A DNA stretch of 64,000 bases, taken from positions 18,012 to 82,011 of IMG/VR virus record IMGVR_UViG_3300046321_000098; one strand, 5' to 3'. A model generated the notes under the pieces. The model did not search any database and was not told where the DNA came from. It saw nothing but the letters and a program-made list of their open reading frames with translations. This DNA is from a virus. Made by a program: the position numbers and the translations under genes. Shown in pieces: positions 35,252 through 42,801 of the stretch. Numbering within the stretch: position 1 is the stretch's first letter; the number at the start of each line of letters is the position of its first letter.

Positions 35252-35460
35252 ACGAACAACGCGCTTTTACTGTAGTGACAGTGATTCGGGGCTGTAAAAC
35301 ACCATGCCCGCATTACGATGGCGACGATATGTGTGATAGAGAATTTATTCGACCTGAGAACTTTAGACGCGCTATGAAGTTGTTCGTAGAAAACCAGCAC
35401 ACCCTTACCCCCACCTGCCCGATGTGGAATGAAGCTAAACCTATTGGAGAATTGAAATGA
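35248..35460 (+). CDS. Hypothetical Cys-rich protein, 70 aa
   Basis: ATGA overlap with the previous gene. Cys at CKTPCPHYDGDDMCD and TPTCPMWNEA suggest metal binding. Unrecognised. Confidence 0.6.
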   Translation: MNEQRAFTVVTVIRGCKTPCPHYDGDDMCDREFIRPENFRRAMKLFVENQHTLTPTCPMWNEAKPIGELK

Positions 35461-35603
35461 AATCTCAAGTAAAAATATGTAAAGTTTGGCACTTAGTAAT
35501 GCCCAATGGAGCAATGCGATTGTTCTCTGGCGTTAAAAAATACAAGCACATGAACTTGAAAAAGATTTGCATCATGAAGATGAACTTAGAGGCGAGAAAA
35601 TGA
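35457..35603 (+). CDS. Hypothetical basic protein, 48 aa
   Basis: MKSQVKICKVWHLVMPNGAM onward; overlaps both neighbours (ATGA each side). Lys-rich. Coding status supported mainly by the overlaps. Confidence 0.4.
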   Translation: MKSQVKICKVWHLVMPNGAMRLFSGVKKYKHMNLKKICIMKMNLEARK

Positions 35604-35866
35604 CTCCATCACCAGAACAAATAGCAGAGTTAAATTGGGACGCAGCTAATACGTTAGTAGCGCAAGCCACCGAGATAGCCGAGCTAAAAGCAAAGCTAGC
35701 AGAGCTTATGCCGCTTGCGAAGTTTGGGGCGATGGTTATGTGTGATTTTTCGGCTTTGACCGTCACAAAAATAAACAATCATGCACTATCGCAAGACCTT
35801 ATCGGCAACGGCAGCGAAGTTAAACCAAGCATCGAAGCCACTATTGCCAAAATATTGAAGGACTAA
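35600..35866 (+). CDS. Hypothetical protein, 88 aa
   Basis: ATG 35600 with RBS ggcgag and ATGA overlap. N-terminal helical, coiled-coil-like (ATEIAELKAKLAELM). Unrecognised; typical phage accessory gene. Confidence 0.55.
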   Translation: MTPSPEQIAELNWDAANTLVAQATEIAELKAKLAELMPLAKFGAMVMCDFSALTVTKINNHALSQDLIGNGSEVKPSIEATIAKILKD

Positions 35867-35867
35867 C

Positions 35868-36371
35868 ATGCAGTACATAATCACAGCCCAAAGAATTGCA
35901 GAAATTATTGCTTATGCAAAAATCTACGATGGTGAAAAAATATCAACTTTGCTTCAATCCCTCCCAGTCTTAGAGGGTGAGCCAGTGGGGATAGTGGTTT
36001 ACAAGCCAAAAATGCTCAGGGTTGGCGCGTTAAATCAAGTAGGCTTGGCGTTGCCAGACCGTACAAAGCTCTATACCCACTCCGCACCATTCACACCCAA
36101 ATCCATTGTAGAAAAGTGCGCCCAAATCTGTGAGAGCAGGTTTAGATCACTTATGTCCGACAACAATATTACCGCAGGAAATGAGGCTAAGAAGTGTGCA
36201 AGTGCCGTACGTCATCACGGGTTAACTTATCCCATCACACCTATTACAGCGGATATGGTTACGGATGAGATGGTTGCAGCTTACGGCGCGAATTTTAATA
36301 GCTGGGACACGCCAACGTATTCGGAACAAATAGAGGCCGCTGTCAACGCATACATAGGATCAAAGAAATGA
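35868..36371 (+). CDS. Hypothetical protein, 167 aa
   Basis: Contains GEPVGIVVYKPKMLRVG, FTPKSIVEKCAQICESRF and ITADMVTDEMVAAYGANF, segments common in accessory proteins of gammaproteobacterial phages. No function known. Confidence 0.6.
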   Translation: MQYIITAQRIAEIIAYAKIYDGEKISTLLQSLPVLEGEPVGIVVYKPKMLRVGALNQVGLALPDRTKLYTHSAPFTPKSIVEKCAQICESRFRSLMSDNNITAGNEAKKCASAVRHHGLTYPITPITADMVTDEMVAAYGANFNSWDTPTYSEQIEAAVNAYIGSKK

Positions 36372-36595
36372 AAATAAAAACACTTTACACCGCAATAAAT
36401 CATGTGGTCGCATCAATCGGCATGAACGGTGCAATTGACAGCAGAAGCGAGTTAATAGAGGAGCTAAAAGACGCACTGTTTGCCATTGACGGTGGCGTTT
36501 ACAAGCCCGAATTATTCGATGAAACACAATCAAAATTCACCCAGCTACAAGCCGAAGTGGAAGCGCTACAGGAGATATTAAATTATGCCAAGTAA
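36368..36595 (+). CDS. Hypothetical protein, 75 aa
   Basis: ATGA overlap with the previous gene. Acidic, with a C-terminal helix FTQLQAEVEALQEILNY. Overlaps the HNH fusion gene by 11 nt. Confidence 0.55.
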   Translation: MKIKTLYTAINHVVASIGMNGAIDSRSELIEELKDALFAIDGGVYKPELFDETQSKFTQLQAEVEALQEILNYAK

Positions 36596-37478
36596 AAAGG
36601 AGTTAGCTCTCACAAGAGAGCAAGTGTTAGGTATTCTTGAACTGAGGTTTCCTGAGTACGAGTTTTACTGGAAAGTAGCTATAGCTCGCAACGTCAAAGC
36701 TGGAAGCAAAGCTGGGCGATTGAACAAAGATGGATACACTGTAATCACTATAGATGGGAGCAAATTCAAGGCTCACCGTTTAGTCTGGTTTGTTACTTAC
36801 GGGGAATTTCCTGATAATCAAATTGACCACCTTGACGGTAACCCCTCTAACAACAGGATTGAGAACCTTAGAGATGTTTCTAACAAAACTAACGGGCAGA
36901 ACCGCAAGAAGCGCAAACGACTTGATGAGGGTTTACCTACAGGAATCAAAGTCGGTAAGCGAAACAAGATTGGCGAAATTATTGGTTATTACGCCTCTTG
37001 GTATGACATTAACGGCAAAAGGCAGGATATATATTTTGGGATTAAAAAGTGGTTAACTTTGGGGGCAGCGTTAGCTGCTTCTATAGCTAGACGCGAACTT
37101 GAAATGACTAATCTGCTTGACCTAGGCGCAGCATATACTGATAGACACGGGTGTGAAACTGCTAAGAACCACTGTAAGGATGCTGAGTGGCAACCTATTG
37201 AGACAGCGCCGAAGGACTACGTTACCGAGTTTGACGGATGGAATGGGGAGCGAGTTACAAATATCAGTTGGGAACATCCCGCTTATTCACCCAAAGGACA
37301 CTTTGCATGGTGCGTCAGTGAATATGTCGCCCATCACGGACACGACAATGTAGAAGTAAAAGGGTTAACCCACTGGATGCCTTTACCCAAGCCACCCGCT
37401 GCAATAGCTAAAGACACTCAGCTAACCGCACTTAGTGAAATGGTAAAACTTAGTCAGGAAATGGGGTTGTATAATTGA
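36585..37478 (+). CDS. HNH endonuclease fused to a DUF551 domain
   Basis: 297 residues. Residues 1-190: ALTREQVLGILELRFPEYEF, AHRLVWFVTYGEFPDNQ and IDHLDGNPSNNRIENLRD (HNH_3), then a DNA-contact region (YASWYDINGKRQDIYFG) and RRELEMTNLLDLGAAYTDRHG. Residues about 204-275: EWQPIETAPKDYVTEFDGW through LTHWMPLPKPP, a DUF551 domain. The nuclease half is a close relative of the reverse-strand gene at 58584, which ends at TERHGKQDGQL without DUF551. So an HNH gene appears to have fused in frame to a resident DUF551 gene. Confidence 0.88.
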   Translation: MPSKKELALTREQVLGILELRFPEYEFYWKVAIARNVKAGSKAGRLNKDGYTVITIDGSKFKAHRLVWFVTYGEFPDNQIDHLDGNPSNNRIENLRDVSNKTNGQNRKKRKRLDEGLPTGIKVGKRNKIGEIIGYYASWYDINGKRQDIYFGIKKWLTLGAALAASIARRELEMTNLLDLGAAYTDRHGCETAKNHCKDAEWQPIETAPKDYVTEFDGWNGERVTNISWEHPAYSPKGHFAWCVSEYVAHHGHDNVEVKGLTHWMPLPKPPAAIAKDTQLTALSEMVKLSQEMGLYN

Positions 37479-37482
37479 GCCT

Positions 37483-37605
37483 ATGTTACACTTGTTTAAA
37501 ACAGTTCAACGGATAGAAAATTCAAAGGTTCCCTACTCAAAATGGGGAAATAACACATATATCGACGATAATCATAGTAAATTTAATATTAAAGTGGAGG
37601 TCTGA
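37483..37605 (+). CDS. Hypothetical protein, 40 aa
   Basis: MLHLFKTVQRIENSKVPYSK onward. Its TGA overlaps the next ATG. Short, with a poor RBS; may be a leader peptide. Confidence 0.35.
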   Translation: MLHLFKTVQRIENSKVPYSKWGNNTYIDDNHSKFNIKVEV

Positions 37606-37832
37606 TGCATAGCGAAATTAAAATTGAAGAATGGAAGTGCAGTGACGAGGTTGTTAGACTTTACGAAGTTGAACGTAACTCTGTTGTCTCTGTTGTCGGA
37701 GACAACAATTGGGTACTACTCTTTGATCACATTGATGGAGCATACAGTTACTGCTTGGATTTACTATCAGGTGACGTAGTTCACCTTGCTGCTTATACGG
37801 ACGTTAATTTATGGAACAAGAAAAATGCTTGA
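37605..37832 (+). CDS. Hypothetical protein, 75 aa
   Basis: RBS gtggaggtctg. Beta-rich: VSVVGDNNWVLLFDHIDG and YCLDLLSGDVVHLAAYTD. Unrecognised. Confidence 0.6.
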   Translation: MHSEIKIEEWKCSDEVVRLYEVERNSVVSVVGDNNWVLLFDHIDGAYSYCLDLLSGDVVHLAAYTDVNLWNKKNA

Positions 37833-38004
37833 GTCCTTTCATTTAACCCCCCTTGAACTTGCAGAGGTCAACGAGCTTTGTGACTTTTATAGTGTGAACA
37901 ACCTTTACGATTTAATTCATACTCAGCAAACACAGATTGAGAGACTTCAAGAAAAACTCAACGAGTATCAGGTTCGTTATTCATCTAAAGTTAGGTACGC
38001 CTAG
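37825..38004 (+). CDS. Hypothetical coiled-coil protein, 59 aa
   Basis: ATG 37825 overlapping the previous stop by 8 nt. Helix HTQQTQIERLQEKLNEYQ. Unrecognised. Confidence 0.55.
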   Translation: MLESFHLTPLELAEVNELCDFYSVNNLYDLIHTQQTQIERLQEKLNEYQVRYSSKVRYA

Positions 38005-38005
38005 G

Positions 38006-38416
38006 ATGAGCATAGAAAAGACTAAGCTTCGTCTCAAAGACTTGGTACGCTTGACGGCAGATGAGTGCGATTATCACATTTACGAAGTTGAAGATGTACT
38101 TTCTACGTTTATAAGCGTATTACGCCACGAGTTGTACAAAGGGAACAGTGTGCTTATTGAAAAATTATGCAAGTTGCAAATTTACAAGCCTAAACCAAGG
38201 CGGCTTTACAACTTCAAGACAAAACGCTTGAAACTGTCACCGTCTCACCCAAAGCTTAAAGTCACACCAACTATAGGCTTACTTGACTATATACGTGAAC
38301 AAGAGGGTACTGGACTTGAAGTTAAAAAAGACACAGCTAACAAACGTCTTCAACACCATCAACACACCGAACAAGGAAAATATTATGAGCAAAACAAACC
38401 GCAACCAGTTCAGTAA
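38006..38416 (+). CDS. HU/IHF-like DNA-binding protein (divergent)
   Basis: 136 residues from ATG 38006. VEDVLSTFISVLRHELYKGNSVLIEKL followed by a basic LQIYKPKPRRLYNFKTKRLK arm and HPKLKVTPTIGLL follows the HU/IHF fold order (helices, beta arm, final F/L-x-P-S helix). A His/Gln-rich tail is appended. Probable nucleoid-type architectural protein; family assignment tentative. Confidence 0.5.
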   Translation: MSIEKTKLRLKDLVRLTADECDYHIYEVEDVLSTFISVLRHELYKGNSVLIEKLCKLQIYKPKPRRLYNFKTKRLKLSPSHPKLKVTPTIGLLDYIREQEGTGLEVKKDTANKRLQHHQHTEQGKYYEQNKPQPVQ

Positions 38417-38552
38417 GAAGAGTTCCCAGAACCAGTATGATACTCAAGAATGGGACGAGGAAAACTTGAATTATCTTGAAGACATTTCATCTGAATTTGG
38501 AAATCTTCCTCAGCTTCAGAGGTGGTCAATGAGTAGTGATGGAGAAGAGTAA
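38385..38552 (+). CDS. Hypothetical acidic protein, 55 aa
   Basis: MSKTNRNQFSKKSSQNQYD onward, RBS acaagga. N-terminus basic, C-terminus acidic. The stop overlaps a phased operator. Confidence 0.5.
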   Translation: MSKTNRNQFSKKSSQNQYDTQEWDEENLNYLEDISSEFGNLPQLQRWSMSSDGEE

Positions 38553-38596
38553 CAATTTGTAACAGTGCTTGCTTGGTTAAATATTTGATGTAGAAT
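38549..38596 (+). promoter_or_regulatory. Phased GTAAC pair in 10-bp register with a promoter
   Basis: GTAAC at 38549, GTAAC at 38559 and TTGCTT at 38569 are exactly 10 bp apart. A 16-bp spacer and TAGAAT (38591-38596) follow, 13 bp before the tRNA-like gene. The same register is found at 45101 and, in reverse, at 59574. Confidence 0.75.
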
Positions 38597-38608
38597 TGGT
38601 TCATAGAC

Positions 38609-38731
38609 GCAACAGTGGTGGAATTGGTAGACACAGGTGACTAGGGGGATTTATCTTAGAGTAAGGCGCTCAGAGCTTACCTACCCGAAATCGCAGAGCA
38701 GGTGAAGGTTCAAATCCTTCCTGTTGCACCA
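38609..38731 (+). tRNA. tRNA-Leu-like gene with an over-long centre
   Basis: GCAACAG pairs with CTGTTGC to form the acceptor, with encoded ACCA. The D-arm GTGGAATTGGTAGACAC is that of bacterial tRNA-Leu, and the T-arm is GAAGG-TTCAAAT-CCTTC. Total length is 123 nt against about 87 for tRNA-Leu. The middle has about 36 extra bases. The anticodon is ambiguous: GGTGA/TTACC could close a long loop, or GTAAG/CTTAC a shorter one containing CTCAGAG (CAG). Could be a variant, intron-bearing or degenerate tRNA. Confidence 0.65.
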
Positions 38732-38757
38732 AGTTAATTAAACAAAAGGAATAAACA

Positions 38758-39024
38758 ATGTTAACAATTCACAAATATGATTTATATAGACACGTAGGAC
38801 GTGTTGCAATGCCTGTTGGTGCTACGGTTCTCTGTATTCAATATTAAGACAACAAACCTTCTCTGTGGGCTAAAGTAGACACGGATAAACCTCTAAGTCC
38901 CCGCCAGTTTGTCCGATACGGTACAGGTTGGGAAATTGAAAATGATGATTACTACGCCGATGTCTATATTTCTACAGTGCAAGACAAAGATGGACTTGTG
39001 TGGCACTGGTTTGAGGTTGTTTAA
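38758..39024 (+). pseudogene. Small phage protein gene interrupted by in-frame TAA
   Basis: MLTIHKYDLYRHVGRVAMPV leads to TAA at 38845-38847 (codon 30). The same frame then continues with DNKPSLWAKVDTDKPL and YISTVQDKDGLVWHWFEVV to 39024. The whole matches a common phage family (DUF7352-like, as I recall it) of about 88 residues. RBS aaaggaataaac. A base substitution, a read error or readthrough would each explain it. Confidence 0.65.
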
Positions 39025-39025
39025 C

Positions 39026-39382
39026 ATGTTTAAACACTCCCTAAAAAGCAAGACTGCACCAGCATCTTACAACGAGTCCAAAGACTGTTCAGTACGTGCT
39101 GTAGCTAATGCAAGCGGTAAGTCCTACGAAGATGTGCGTATCATTATGAAGGCTCTAGGGCGCAAGGATGGGCAGTTCATGGACATGAGAATGTGTGCTG
39201 CTGGCTGCATGAAAGCTGGTGGTCAGTTGTTCATTACTGAGTCCTTGAATGATTACAGGTTGAAGCAAGGACGGTATGTTGTATTTGTACCACAGCACTG
39301 CTATGCATTAGTTGATGGGGAAATTCATGATACAATCAAACCTAATTCAAGTGATAAACTGCTTGGTGTTTTTAAGTTTTAA
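39026..39382 (+). CDS. Papain-like cysteine peptidase-fold protein
   Basis: 118 residues from ATG 39026, two bases after the previous stop. SKDCSVRAVANASGKSYEDV holds the candidate catalytic Cys, and QHCYALVDGEIHDT the His with a following acid. GRYVVFVPQHCYAL is the C39/BtrH-like pattern. Phage proteins of this kind are known, substrates unknown. Confidence 0.6.
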   Translation: MFKHSLKSKTAPASYNESKDCSVRAVANASGKSYEDVRIIMKALGRKDGQFMDMRMCAAGCMKAGGQLFITESLNDYRLKQGRYVVFVPQHCYALVDGEIHDTIKPNSSDKLLGVFKF

Positions 39383-39398
39383 ATAAGGAGTTAGATTA

Positions 39399-39743
39399 AT
39401 GTCTAAAGTTAAATTAAAGTGGCATGTCCAATCTGCACCCACAGGGCGTTACCGTAGTTTTGAATCTAGGGGATTTCCTAGTGCAGACTATGCTAATCTT
39501 CCAAAAGCACTAGCTGCTGTTAGTTTGTCATGTAAAGACGAGTATATCCCCTCAGATGTCAAAATTGGTAAACACTCTGAAATTACAATTCATATCGCCT
39601 TTTGGCATGAAGACAAGAAAGGTTTTGATTGGAAGCAGTTGAAATCTAAAGCTAAAACTTTAAAAGAGGCGAAAGAGATTGCAGAAGATTTTATTAACAC
39701 ATATCCACAGGTTCAACCTAAAGAACATCATTGGAATTATTAA
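39399..39743 (+). CDS. Hypothetical protein, 114 aa
   Basis: RBS ataaggagttag. WHVQSAPTGRYRSFESRGFP and KAKTLKEAKEIAEDFI resemble a phage family of unknown function in which single-copy members share the N-terminal W-x-V-x-x-A-P-T-G-R-Y pattern. Confidence 0.65.
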   Translation: MSKVKLKWHVQSAPTGRYRSFESRGFPSADYANLPKALAAVSLSCKDEYIPSDVKIGKHSEITIHIAFWHEDKKGFDWKQLKSKAKTLKEAKEIAEDFINTYPQVQPKEHHWNY

Positions 39744-39755
39744 AGGAGAATAATT

Positions 39756-39866
39756 ATGGTTACAATTAGTACAGTAGAAATCTTTGCTGCACTTGGTGCT
39801 GTAGCATTAGGCGGTATAATGGGTGGATTGTGTGGGACAATGGTGTTTAAATTATTTAATAAGTAA
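39756..39866 (+). CDS. Tiny membrane protein, 36 aa
   Basis: MVTISTVEIFAALGAVALGG then GIMGGLCGTMVFKLF: one Gly-rich membrane span. RBS aaaggagaataatt is excellent. Confidence 0.55.
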   Translation: MVTISTVEIFAALGAVALGGIMGGLCGTMVFKLFNK

Positions 39867-39877
39867 GGGGAAACTAA

Positions 39878-40105
39878 ATGACTGAATCACAAAAGGCTTT
39901 TAAAAGATGGTTTGATGCTAACTATGCAGTGTACTATGGTCAACAAGCACCAATAGCTGTCAAGGCGGCATGGCTGGCAGCCGAAGCCTACTGGCATGGG
40001 CAAGAGCAAAAGGAACTAGAGTCCAAGGAAATAGTTAGCGCACAGTTAAGAGAAAAACAAGAGCGACTACTAGATGCTGTAGTTGATGAAGCACGTTATC
40101 AATAA
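39878..40105 (+). CDS. Hypothetical protein, 75 aa
   Basis: RBS aagggga. Start FKRWFDANYAVYYGQQAP and AVKAAWLAAEAYWHGQ: a phage accessory motif seen in many Gram-negative phages. Function unknown. Confidence 0.6.
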   Translation: MTESQKAFKRWFDANYAVYYGQQAPIAVKAAWLAAEAYWHGQEQKELESKEIVSAQLREKQERLLDAVVDEARYQ

Positions 40106-40117
40106 GGAGTTAAGTAA

Positions 40118-40318
40118 ATGAACAAAGAATACAAACCAGTGAACATCAGCTACCGTGAGCATTTCAAACTTCATGGTTATTTGTCCCTGACAATGATTGA
40201 AGAGCTTCTTGACAAGGTTGACGAGCTTGAGGGGCGGGTTTCCACGGCAGAGCATGATGCTGAAGAATCTCACAACGAAATGGTTTACTGGAGGGAGCAA
40301 TGCGAAAATATGGATTAA
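40118..40318 (+). CDS. Hypothetical protein, 66 aa
   Basis: RBS aaggagttaagt. Helical with a heptad pattern (IEELLDKVDELEGRVSTAEH). Overlaps the hydrolase gene by 19 nt. Confidence 0.55.
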   Translation: MNKEYKPVNISYREHFKLHGYLSLTMIEELLDKVDELEGRVSTAEHDAEESHNEMVYWREQCENMD

Positions 40319-40794
40319 CCCTTGCTGTGTTGTTAGTTCCTTTCGTTGCAATAGCACAACCCTCTGAGCTTGACTGTCTCACAACTAATGTCTTCTTTGA
40401 AGCGAGAGGTGAATCTAAGCGCGGTATGCAAGCAGTGGCTGATGTTACACTGAACAGGGTGAAGCACTCAGCTTTCAAGGCTCAAGATACAGTGTGTAAG
40501 GTAGTGTTTGCACCGTATCAATTTAGCTGGGTGAGTCAGCAACCTAAGAAGCGCATCCAGAAGCTTTTAAACAGGGATTTAAGCGATTTAAAGGACAAGG
40601 ACTTAGCTGCATATCAAAAAGCACAAGAAGTTGCTGTAAAGGTTTTAAATGAAGGGTACAAACCTTTGCTACCCTCTTGGGTGATTTCATTTCATTCTGT
40701 TGGTATTACACCACAATGGGTAAATAGTATGAGAAAATACAGTACAATAGGTGGGCATGTGTTTTACGGTTTTAAACGAAAGGGAATGAAATGA
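40300..40794 (+). CDS. SleB-like cell wall hydrolase, secreted
   Basis: 164 residues. Signal peptide MRKYGLTLAVLLVPFVAIAQ with cleavage probably at Ala-Gln. LDCLTTNVFFEARGESKRGM has the catalytic Glu of the Hydrolase_2/SleB family, followed by AVADVTLNRVKHSAF and VVFAPYQFSW. A second peptidoglycan hydrolase, far from the lysis cassette; could act in host wall remodelling or superinfection control. RBS gggagc. Confidence 0.85.
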   Translation: MRKYGLTLAVLLVPFVAIAQPSELDCLTTNVFFEARGESKRGMQAVADVTLNRVKHSAFKAQDTVCKVVFAPYQFSWVSQQPKKRIQKLLNRDLSDLKDKDLAAYQKAQEVAVKVLNEGYKPLLPSWVISFHSVGITPQWVNSMRKYSTIGGHVFYGFKRKGMK

Positions 40795-40985
40795 ATCTAC
40801 AAGAGTTTAAGGAAGAATACAGCGGAGCGCCAATTAATGTGGTTGAACTTGCTTGTTCAATAATAGACCACTTAGATTTAGATGGAGATATAACTCACGA
40901 CCTTTATCACAGTGCCTCAAGTTTTATAAGTGCATATAACACCTTCACCCGTACTTTGTTTGATGCTAATATTGAGTTAGGTTAA
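40791..40985 (+). CDS. Hypothetical protein, 64 aa
   Basis: ATGA overlap with the hydrolase. Acidic; contains VVELACSIIDHLDLDGDI. Unrecognised. Confidence 0.55.
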   Translation: MNLQEFKEEYSGAPINVVELACSIIDHLDLDGDITHDLYHSASSFISAYNTFTRTLFDANIELG

Positions 40986-40987
40986 CT

Positions 40988-41233
40988 ATGAAACTAACAA
41001 AACAACTCTTACTGTCCTGCATCCTAGGTCTAACACTAGGTGCTACATCAGGGCTTGCCAAAGCAGAACCAAACACCAAGGACTTTAACCCAGAACCGTT
41101 TAAGGTAGTCTGTGTCAAAAACTCCCTGTATCTGGTCTGGGAACATCGTGATCTGGTTGTGCAAATCAAGGGTATATTCTGCAGCAATACAGAAGACCTT
41201 GTTAAGTTACCAAAAGTTACAAATATTTTGTAG
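40988..41233 (+). CDS. Small secreted protein, 81 aa
   Basis: Signal peptide KQLLLSCILGLTLGATSGLA, cleavage near AKA-EP. The mature part has two Cys (VVCVKN and IFCSN). Its 3' end contains a phased GTTAC pair. Unknown role in the periplasm. Confidence 0.6.
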   Translation: MKLTKQLLLSCILGLTLGATSGLAKAEPNTKDFNPEPFKVVCVKNSLYLVWEHRDLVVQIKGIFCSNTEDLVKLPKVTNIL

Positions 41234-41267
41234 AGATTTCATAAATAACTCAAAATCCATGTACACT
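41206..41267 (+). promoter_or_regulatory. Phased GTTAC pair and -10 before 41.3 kb genes
   Basis: GTTAC at 41206 and 41216 are 10 bp apart inside the end of the preceding gene. TACACT at 41262-41267 is the candidate -10, 46 bp from the second pentamer. Leader catctaaacaaaaggagg precedes ATG 41296. Confidence 0.55.
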
Positions 41268-41295
41268 CCAAGCATCTAAACAAAAGGAGGAGTCA

Positions 41296-41589
41296 ATGTC
41301 AAACAAGATTAAAATCCAAATTCTTGAGTATGTCCTTGAGAACTTATGGGATGGAGTAGGTGATTACCGCTCAATGTATATTTGTAATCTAATTGAAAAT
41401 GCAGATATTGATACAAGGGTACAAGACAAGTTCCGAGATATTATAGCTGAAAGATTGGACTATGCATTTTGCCTGAAAGTTTGGCTGCATTCAAACGGTG
41501 TTCCATTGATGGACTTAACACCTAAAAATGTTCAAGCACATCGCAGGGCTTGGGTTAAGTTATTGATTAAAGAATTTGGAGGGAAATGA
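41296..41589 (+). CDS. Hypothetical protein, 97 aa, paralogue of the next gene
   Basis: VLENLWDGVGDYRSMYICNLIENA and HRRAWVKLLIKEFGG align by eye with KLVWDGGCTYTDAHENGF, KMYICHSIEKV and YRKDWLTALEQEF of the downstream gene. A tandem duplication. RBS aaaggagg. Function unknown. Confidence 0.6.
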   Translation: MSNKIKIQILEYVLENLWDGVGDYRSMYICNLIENADIDTRVQDKFRDIIAERLDYAFCLKVWLHSNGVPLMDLTPKNVQAHRRAWVKLLIKEFGGK

Positions 41590-41590
41590 A

Positions 41591-42022
41591 ATGTCAAAGT
41601 TATCAAAAGTATTTAGAGATGCTAATAAGTTAGTGTGGGATGGTGGTTGTACTTATACTGATGCACATGAGAATGGTTTTAAAATGTACATTTGTCACAG
41701 CATTGAAAAAGTAATCCAAGGGGCTTTGCAAACTAAGGCTAAAACTATTATTCTTTCTCGGTTAGGTGTTAATAACAATGGGGAGTGCCACACTGTCGTT
41801 AGTTATCTACGTGAGGTGCTAGGAATTTCTTATGAGGACACAACAGATGGTTTTAGAGTACAAAAATACCGTAAAGATTGGTTAACTGCACTAGAGCAAG
41901 AGTTCAAAGAAATTGAAAATAAGTTCCCGAAAGGAGTGCATCATATTGATGGTAATAAAAATAATTGGGATATGAGTAACCTCGTGAAGCTAAGAAAACC
42001 CAATAATTTTAGCGGATTTTAG
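41591..42022 (+). CDS. Paralogue of 41296 with an HNH-like C-terminal tail
   Basis: 143 residues from ATG 41591. The body matches the upstream gene. The last about 25 residues (HHIDGNKNNWDMSNLVKLRK) match the IDHINGNPSDN-type HNH core followed by NL. Looks like a gene to which the 3' part of a homing endonuclease was joined. Confidence 0.6.
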   Translation: MSKLSKVFRDANKLVWDGGCTYTDAHENGFKMYICHSIEKVIQGALQTKAKTIILSRLGVNNNGECHTVVSYLREVLGISYEDTTDGFRVQKYRKDWLTALEQEFKEIENKFPKGVHHIDGNKNNWDMSNLVKLRKPNNFSGF

Positions 42023-42042
42023 GAGTTATCAGGATTTTATGG

Positions 42043-42095
42043 TAGAATTGTAAGACTCAATCAGGAGTTAAGTTTTTAACAAAAAGGAGTGAATT
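42043..42095 (+). promoter_or_regulatory. -10 element and AAGTTTTTAACAAAAAGGAG leader
   Basis: TAGAAT at 42043 and, further on, a leader identical in type to those at 19232 and (reverse) 59520. No consensus -35 and no phased pair seen. Confidence 0.5.
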
Positions 42096-42278
42096 ATGGG
42101 TAAAATTATCGCAGGGCTTTTATTATACATTACAATTATTATTGGAGGAATCTATGGGTGGATTATGAACATTGTTCAATTAGTTCAGAATGATATTGTC
42201 TGGACTTCTGGTATGTCAATTGGACGTATCATTGGTATTTTTGTTGCACCTCTTGGTGCTGTGTTGGGTTATTTCTAA
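42096..42278 (+). CDS. Two-span membrane protein, 60 aa
   Basis: Segments IIAGLLLYITIIIGGIYGWI and IGRIIGIFVAPLGAVLGYF. RBS aaaaaggagtg. Unknown role. Confidence 0.6.
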   Translation: MGKIIAGLLLYITIIIGGIYGWIMNIVQLVQNDIVWTSGMSIGRIIGIFVAPLGAVLGYF

Positions 42279-42288
42279 AGGAGACTAT

Positions 42289-42801
42289 ATGAAAAAAGTA
42301 TTTAAAGGTCTAGCTGTAGTTTTGTTTGCAATGGCTATTACAGCTTGTGGTGATAAACCAACAGTGGAGAGTGTCATGCGTGACGGCGGAGCAGTGCATA
42401 AGGAAAACTCATTTTCGTTTGTAACAGTAGAGGAGCAGCGTAACCAAGGTCGTGCTAATGCCTCTGCAAGCGCAGCGGAATATCAACGTCAAAACCCTCG
42501 TCTACAAGGATGGGACACTATCATCAAAGCGGATACAATGCACAGTAGCACCTGCCCTCAAGGTGATGGTTGGGCAGAGGTTGTATTTATGCGAACTGAA
42601 CGAGAAGAGGGTAAGACAAAGAATCTCCAGATTGAAAAGGCAACAACAATGTGCAGTACAGTCTCAACAGCACAAGGGTGTGTGATGGTTAGTCCAGTAG
42701 ATAATTGGTCAAAACATCCAGCTAAAGGCAAGGATGGCGCTTGCCAGAGTACACTTGAAGTCCCATTTCCGCTGCCAAAAGTAGCAGGAGCTAAGTCTTG
42801 A
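42289..42801 (+). CDS. Predicted lipoprotein, 170 aa
   Basis: ATG 42289 with RBS aaaggagac. Signal and lipobox AVVLFAMAITACG. The mature part has four Cys (TCPQGD, TMCS, QGCVM, GACQS). Unknown envelope function. Confidence 0.65.
   Translation: MKKVFKGLAVVLFAMAITACGDKPTVESVMRDGGAVHKENSFSFVTVEEQRNQGRANASASAAEYQRQNPRLQGWDTIIKADTMHSSTCPQGDGWAEVVFMRTEREEGKTKNLQIEKATTMCSTVSTAQGCVMVSPVDNWSKHPAKGKDGACQSTLEVPFPLPKVAGAKS

Noticed and set aside
38609-38731. Group I intron in the tRNA-like gene
   Set aside because: The extra segment is only about 36 nt, far too short for a group I intron core.
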